Source: CAVQFB01 sp963711675
Lineage (GTDB): Bacteria; Acidobacteriota; Terriglobia; Terriglobales; Acidobacteriaceae
Length of the DNA: 64,000 nucleotides
Direction of reading: 5' to 3'
Assembly (NCBI GenBank): GCA_963711675.1
Contig: CAVQFB010000004.1
Span: 62,001-126,000, forward strand
Shown piece by piece: positions 60,926-64,000 of the stretch. Position 1 is the first letter of the stretch. The number at the start of each line of letters is the position of its first letter. The translations under genes were made by a program, and so were the position numbers. The notes beneath the pieces were generated by a model. It saw only the letters and a list, made by a program, of their open reading frames with translations. It made no database searches and had not been told where the DNA came from.

Positions 60926-62452
60926 ATGATTCGTCCTGAGTACAAGGAGTTTACGCGCCTGGCGCGGCAATCCACACTGATTCCGGTGGTGAAAGCCGTG
61001 GCGGCTGACCTCCTCACCCCGGTCTCAGCGTTCTTGGCGGTTGCTCAGAACGAGCCTAACGCTTTCCTACTCGAGTCGGTCGAAAATGGCGAAAAGATCG
61101 GGCGCTATACCTTCCTTGGAGCGCGGCCCTACATGCGGGTTCGCTCGCGGGGGGCCGAGATCACTATCGAGCGCGGGACCAAGCGAGAGCATCGGACCGG
61201 GAACGTTTTTCAAGTGGTCAAGGAGATGTTACGTCAGCATCGGCCGGCGACTTTTGAGGGATTGCCACCCTTCACCGCTGGTGCAGTAGGCTACTTCTCC
61301 TACGACGTTGTCCGGCAGATCGAAAATATTGGAGATCACGCTAAGGACGATCTCAACGTCCCCGACTGCGTTCTGATGTTCTTCGACCGGCTCCTTGCCT
61401 TCGACCACCTGCGCCACCAGATTCACATCATCGCCACCGCCGACGTTTCGCAGGAGACTCCGCGAAAGGCTTACGATCGTGCTTTAACCGATATCGCGGC
61501 GCTCGAGAAGAAGCTTGCACGGGGCTTGAGTCCGTCTTTGTGGCGGAAGAGCAACCCACGTCCCGGACCTTTGAAAGTACATGCTGGCACCAGCCGCAAG
61601 AGGTTTATGCACGTCGTCGAATGCGCCAAAGAATACATTGCTGCCGGCGACATCTTCCAGGTAGTGCCCTCGCAGCGCATGGACTTCGTGCCCGGCGTCG
61701 CCCCGTTCGACCTCTATCGCGCATTGCGAACCGTCAACCCTTCGCCCTACCTCTACTTTCTTCGCATGGAGAACAGTGACGATGAACGAGGCAGTAAGCG
61801 CGGAGCTTCTTCGCTCCATGTTTTGGGATCGTCCCCCGAGATGCTGATACGGGTCGCCGGACGCAAGCTGGAATATCGTCCCATCGCGGGCACTCATCCC
61901 CGCGGGCGCGACGAAGCTGAAGACGCGATGCTCGAACACCAGATGCGCACCGACGAAAAAGAACGCGCCGAGCATGTGATGCTTGTCGATCTTGGCCGCA
62001 ATGACTTAGGCCGCGTCAGTGAATACGGCTCGGTGAAGGTGCGCGACCTGATGTATGTGGAGCGCTACTCGCACGTGATGCACCTGGTTTCGTCGTTGGA
62101 GGGGCGGCTCCGCAAGGACCTCGATGCACTCGACGCCTTCGCCGCCTGTTTCCCGGCAGGCACTCTCAGCGGTGCGCCCAAGGTTCGCGCCATGCAGATC
62201 ATCGAGGAACTGGAGCCCGTGCGCCGCGGCGTGTACGGTGGTTCGGTTCTCTACGCAGATTTCGCCGGCAACCTCGACTCCTGTATAGCGATTCGGACCA
62301 TGGTTGTGAAAGGCGATCGCGCGTACCTGCAGGCCGGCGCCGGGATCGTGGCCGACTCCGATCCTGCACGAGAGTTTGAGGAGACGCGCAACAAGGCGCA
62401 AGCCCTGCTCCGGGCCGTGGACATGGCCCGGAAGGGCGTCGCCAGGTTGTAG
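60926..62452 (+). CDS. trpE: Anthranilate synthase component I
   Basis: A 508-residue chorismate-utilising enzyme making anthranilate with TrpG. The N-terminal ANTS domain has FLLESVENGEKIGRYTFLG; the catalytic half has FQVVPSQRMDF, PYLYFLRM, GSSPEMLIRV, RPIAGTHPRGRDE, MLVDLGRNDLGRVSEYGSV and CFPAGTLSGAPK. The ATG at 60926 (MIRPEYKEF) is preferred; the longer open frame to 60884 starts in the promoter. trpG lies convergent downstream. Confidence 0.95.
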   Translation: MIRPEYKEFTRLARQSTLIPVVKAVAADLLTPVSAFLAVAQNEPNAFLLESVENGEKIGRYTFLGARPYMRVRSRGAEITIERGTKREHRTGNVFQVVKEMLRQHRPATFEGLPPFTAGAVGYFSYDVVRQIENIGDHAKDDLNVPDCVLMFFDRLLAFDHLRHQIHIIATADVSQETPRKAYDRALTDIAALEKKLARGLSPSLWRKSNPRPGPLKVHAGTSRKRFMHVVECAKEYIAAGDIFQVVPSQRMDFVPGVAPFDLYRALRTVNPSPYLYFLRMENSDDERGSKRGASSLHVLGSSPEMLIRVAGRKLEYRPIAGTHPRGRDEAEDAMLEHQMRTDEKERAEHVMLVDLGRNDLGRVSEYGSVKVRDLMYVERYSHVMHLVSSLEGRLRKDLDALDAFAACFPAGTLSGAPKVRAMQIIEELEPVRRGVYGGSVLYADFAGNLDSCIAIRTMVVKGDRAYLQAGAGIVADSDPAREFEETRNKAQALLRAVDMARKGVARL

Positions 62453-62456
62453 GGAT

Positions 62457-62478
62457 AAATCTGGACCTAAGCAGATTT
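62457..62478. terminator. Possible bidirectional terminator between trpE and trpG
   Basis: AAATCTG-gacctaag-CAGATTT is a perfect 7-bp stem with an 8-base loop, flanked by A- and T-rich sequence, in the 48-base convergent gap. The T-run is short, so termination is uncertain. Confidence 0.4.
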
Positions 62479-62500
62479 GAATCGAATCGGCACCGGCCGG

Positions 62501-63076
62501 CTACATCTTCAGGAAATTAGCCACAAGCTTTTTGCCTTCGCCCGTGAGCACGCTTTCCGGGTGGAACTGCACACCTTCGATCGGAAACCTTCGGTGACGC
62601 AGTCCCATAATCACCCCGACACCGCCAGCGTCGGTTGTCCGGGCGCTGATTTCCAGTTCGGCAGGTAGACCTTCTTCCTCAACGATCAAGGAGTGATAGC
62701 GTGTCGCCGTCATGGGTGAGGGCAAGCCTCCAAAAATAGTTTTGCCGTCGTGTTCCACCTGGCTCGTCTTGCCGTGCATCAGGTGCTTGGCGCGGACTAC
62801 TTTGCCCCCGAATGCCTCGCCAATCGCCTGGTGTCCAAGGCACACTCCCAGCAGAGGAACTTTTCCGGCAAAATGGCGGATCAGTTCGATGCTGATGCCG
62901 GCTTCGTGCGGCGTGCATGGCCCCGGCGAAATCACAATGCGCTCCGGGCCCAACCGTTCGACCTCTTCTACGGTAACTTTGTCGTTACGACGCACCTCGA
63001 CTTCTGCACCCAACTCCCCCAGATATTGCACCAGGTTGTAGGTAAACGAATCGTAGTTATCCAAGACAAAGACCAT
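62501..63076 (-). CDS. trpG: Anthranilate/aminodeoxychorismate synthase component II (glutamine amidotransferase)
   Basis: A 191-residue class I glutamine amidotransferase: the catalytic Cys is in LLGVCLGHQAIGEAFGG and His-Glu in VQFHPESVLTGEG. It supplies ammonia to TrpE (or PabB). The opposite orientation to trpE is unusual; both proteins are complete. Confidence 0.92.
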   Translation of the reverse strand: MVFVLDNYDSFTYNLVQYLGELGAEVEVRRNDKVTVEEVERLGPERIVISPGPCTPHEAGISIELIRHFAGKVPLLGVCLGHQAIGEAFGGKVVRAKHLMHGKTSQVEHDGKTIFGGLPSPMTATRYHSLIVEEEGLPAELEISARTTDAGGVGVIMGLRHRRFPIEGVQFHPESVLTGEGKKLVANFLKM

Positions 63077-63265
63077 GGGCGAAGGCTCACTTCAGTCTAT
63101 CCCGGCGTTGCCGCTTCGGCCAATCCTCCCTCAAGGGTGGCAAAAAGTGTCAAAAACGCCCATTTTGAGTCCAAAACTCTTCGTTTTGAAGGAGCCGCCA
63201 TCCACTCCTGTCTTGACAGTCGGCCCCCGGCAAGCGATGCTTACTCGACTCTTGCGGAGGGGTTC

Positions 63266-63604
63266 ATGGCCGAAGTGGAGCAGGAGAAGCAGGAAAAGCG
63301 GTCGACACGGCGGTTTGCCCTCCGGCTACCTGTGTCTGTGGTCTACGACAGCGCCAAGGACGAGGAGAAGTCCGCCCAGACGCGCGACGTCAGCGCCCGC
63401 GGAATCTGCTTCTACGTTGATGCTCCCATTGCCAATGGGGCACCCATAGAATTCACTCTCACTCTGCCTCCGGAGATCACACTTACAGAAAGCATTCGTG
63501 TCCGCTGCAAGGGGAAAGTTGTCCGTGTAGATGAGGGCGCTCCTAACAACAAAGTGGCAGTCGCCGCGGTTATCGACGAATACGAGTTCCTTTCAGAATC
63601 CTGA
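63266..63604 (+). CDS. PilZ domain protein
   Basis: A 112-residue PilZ protein. KRSTRRFALRLPVSVVYD gives the RRFALR first motif and TRDVSARGICFYVDAPI the DxSxxG second motif, so c-di-GMP binding is expected. The ATG at 63266 has GGAGG five bases upstream; the open frame reaching 62750 runs antisense through trpG and is not coding. Confidence 0.88.
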   Translation: MAEVEQEKQEKRSTRRFALRLPVSVVYDSAKDEEKSAQTRDVSARGICFYVDAPIANGAPIEFTLTLPPEITLTESIRVRCKGKVVRVDEGAPNNKVAVAAVIDEYEFLSES

Positions 63605-63685
63605 AAACCAGAAGTTCTGCCGTCACTTCTCCCCCGCTTCCCGCAGTGATATCGTTGCTTAATACCGATAACTAGCCATTTTCAG

Positions 63686-64000
63686 GTGACGTTCTTGTTC
63701 CGAGTTGTTCCCCGGATTGTCGCGTTTGTTCTCCTTGTCTCATCCTTGGGAGTCTGGGCGCAATCCGTGCCGGCCGCAGCTCCTGCTCAGGCCCCGAAGC
63801 CGCCGGCCAAGAAGCCACGAGCTGAGTCTTACGCCAGCGTAACAGCGGTTGGTGTTTCCCACGACAAGGATGGCCCGGCCATTGAAATCATCTCGACACG
63901 CCCCCTGAGCCCCGCCATCAAGGAACTCGACTCGCCCCACCGCCTGGTGATCGATTTACCTAAAGCCATCCTGGCGGTACGCCTCAAGCGGATGGAGGTC
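63686..64000 (+). CDS. AMIN-domain protein, probable type IV pilus secretin PilQ N-terminus (cut by window end)
   Basis: The first 105 codons of a gene running off the window. GTG start, then a signal peptide (RVVPRIVAFVLLVSSLGVWA), a Pro/Ala/Lys linker, and an AMIN domain (ASVTAVGVSHDKDGPAIEI, STRPLSPAIKELDSPHRLVI, split). AMIN domains anchor PilQ secretins and some amidases to peptidoglycan. The lack of the downstream part prevents a firm assignment. The ribosome-binding site is poor. Confidence 0.7.
   Translation, partial: MTFLFRVVPRIVAFVLLVSSLGVWAQSVPAAAPAQAPKPPAKKPRAESYASVTAVGVSHDKDGPAIEIISTRPLSPAIKELDSPHRLVIDLPKAILAVRLKRMEV

Noticed and set aside
62750..63265. N-terminal extension of the second PilZ protein
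   Set aside because: It is antisense to trpG and has no motif; the ATG at 63266 has a Shine-Dalgarno.

Overview
The window looks like a chromosomal segment of an Acidobacteriota (Terriglobia-type) bacterium. The basis is indirect: an Oar/carboxypeptidase-regulatory-type TonB receptor, an alternative complex III (Act) operon joined to a caa3 oxidase, PilZ and SPASM/PqqD families common in that phylum, moderately high GC, and the intergenic repeat style. No rRNA, tRNA, CRISPR array, IS element or phage gene was seen.

Layout. 0.1-8.8 kb (mostly minus strand): flavin/PNPOx-like protein, a large TonB-dependent receptor, a frameshifted isoaspartyl peptidase, an HU/IHF protein, SppA, and a lipid kinase. 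8.9-16.4 kb: aldehyde dehydrogenase divergent from an amidase, a secreted S10 carboxypeptidase, and a frameshifted ADP-forming acyl-CoA synthetase fused to a GNAT domain. 16.8-20.2 kb: a 55-residue membrane protein, then purM, purN and tyrS. 20.4-33.0 kb: one long respiratory operon, actABCDEF, a small membrane protein, SCO1/SenC and coxBACD. It should move electrons from quinol through alternative complex III to a caa3 oxidase. 33.1-37.6 kb: a FAD/Fe-S glycolate/lactate-oxidase-type fusion and an RMD1/DUF155 protein, both frameshifted. 37.7-42.3 kb: three SDR oxidoreductases, a class-III aminotransferase and a pyrroline-5-carboxylate-reductase-like protein.

42.3-48.4 kb is the most unusual part. 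A nucleotidyltransferase-like gene is divergent from an ABC exporter pair, followed by a 59-residue Cys-containing candidate precursor peptide, an S26-type peptidase, an HPr-kinase-like protein, a PqqD-like protein and a radical SAM/SPASM enzyme. The tail of this run is translationally coupled by 4-base overlaps. It reads as a RiPP (ribosomal peptide) biosynthesis and export locus that lacks the lasso cyclase and transglutaminase-like protease.

48.5-64 kb: PilZ proteins, a membrane protein combining HD-GYP, GGDEF and PilZ modules, a fused AroD-AroE, a secreted protein, AMMECR1, PgsA, YidB, an HhH protein, a Lys/Ser/Thr-rich secreted protein, glutamate dehydrogenase, an MBL hydrolase, trpE and trpG (convergent), and the start of an AMIN-domain (PilQ-like) gene cut by the window edge.

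Eight genes carry ten single-base frameshifts, five gains and five losses, each flanked by intact conserved sequence. The simplest reading is uncorrected sequencing or assembly indels rather than genuine gene decay.
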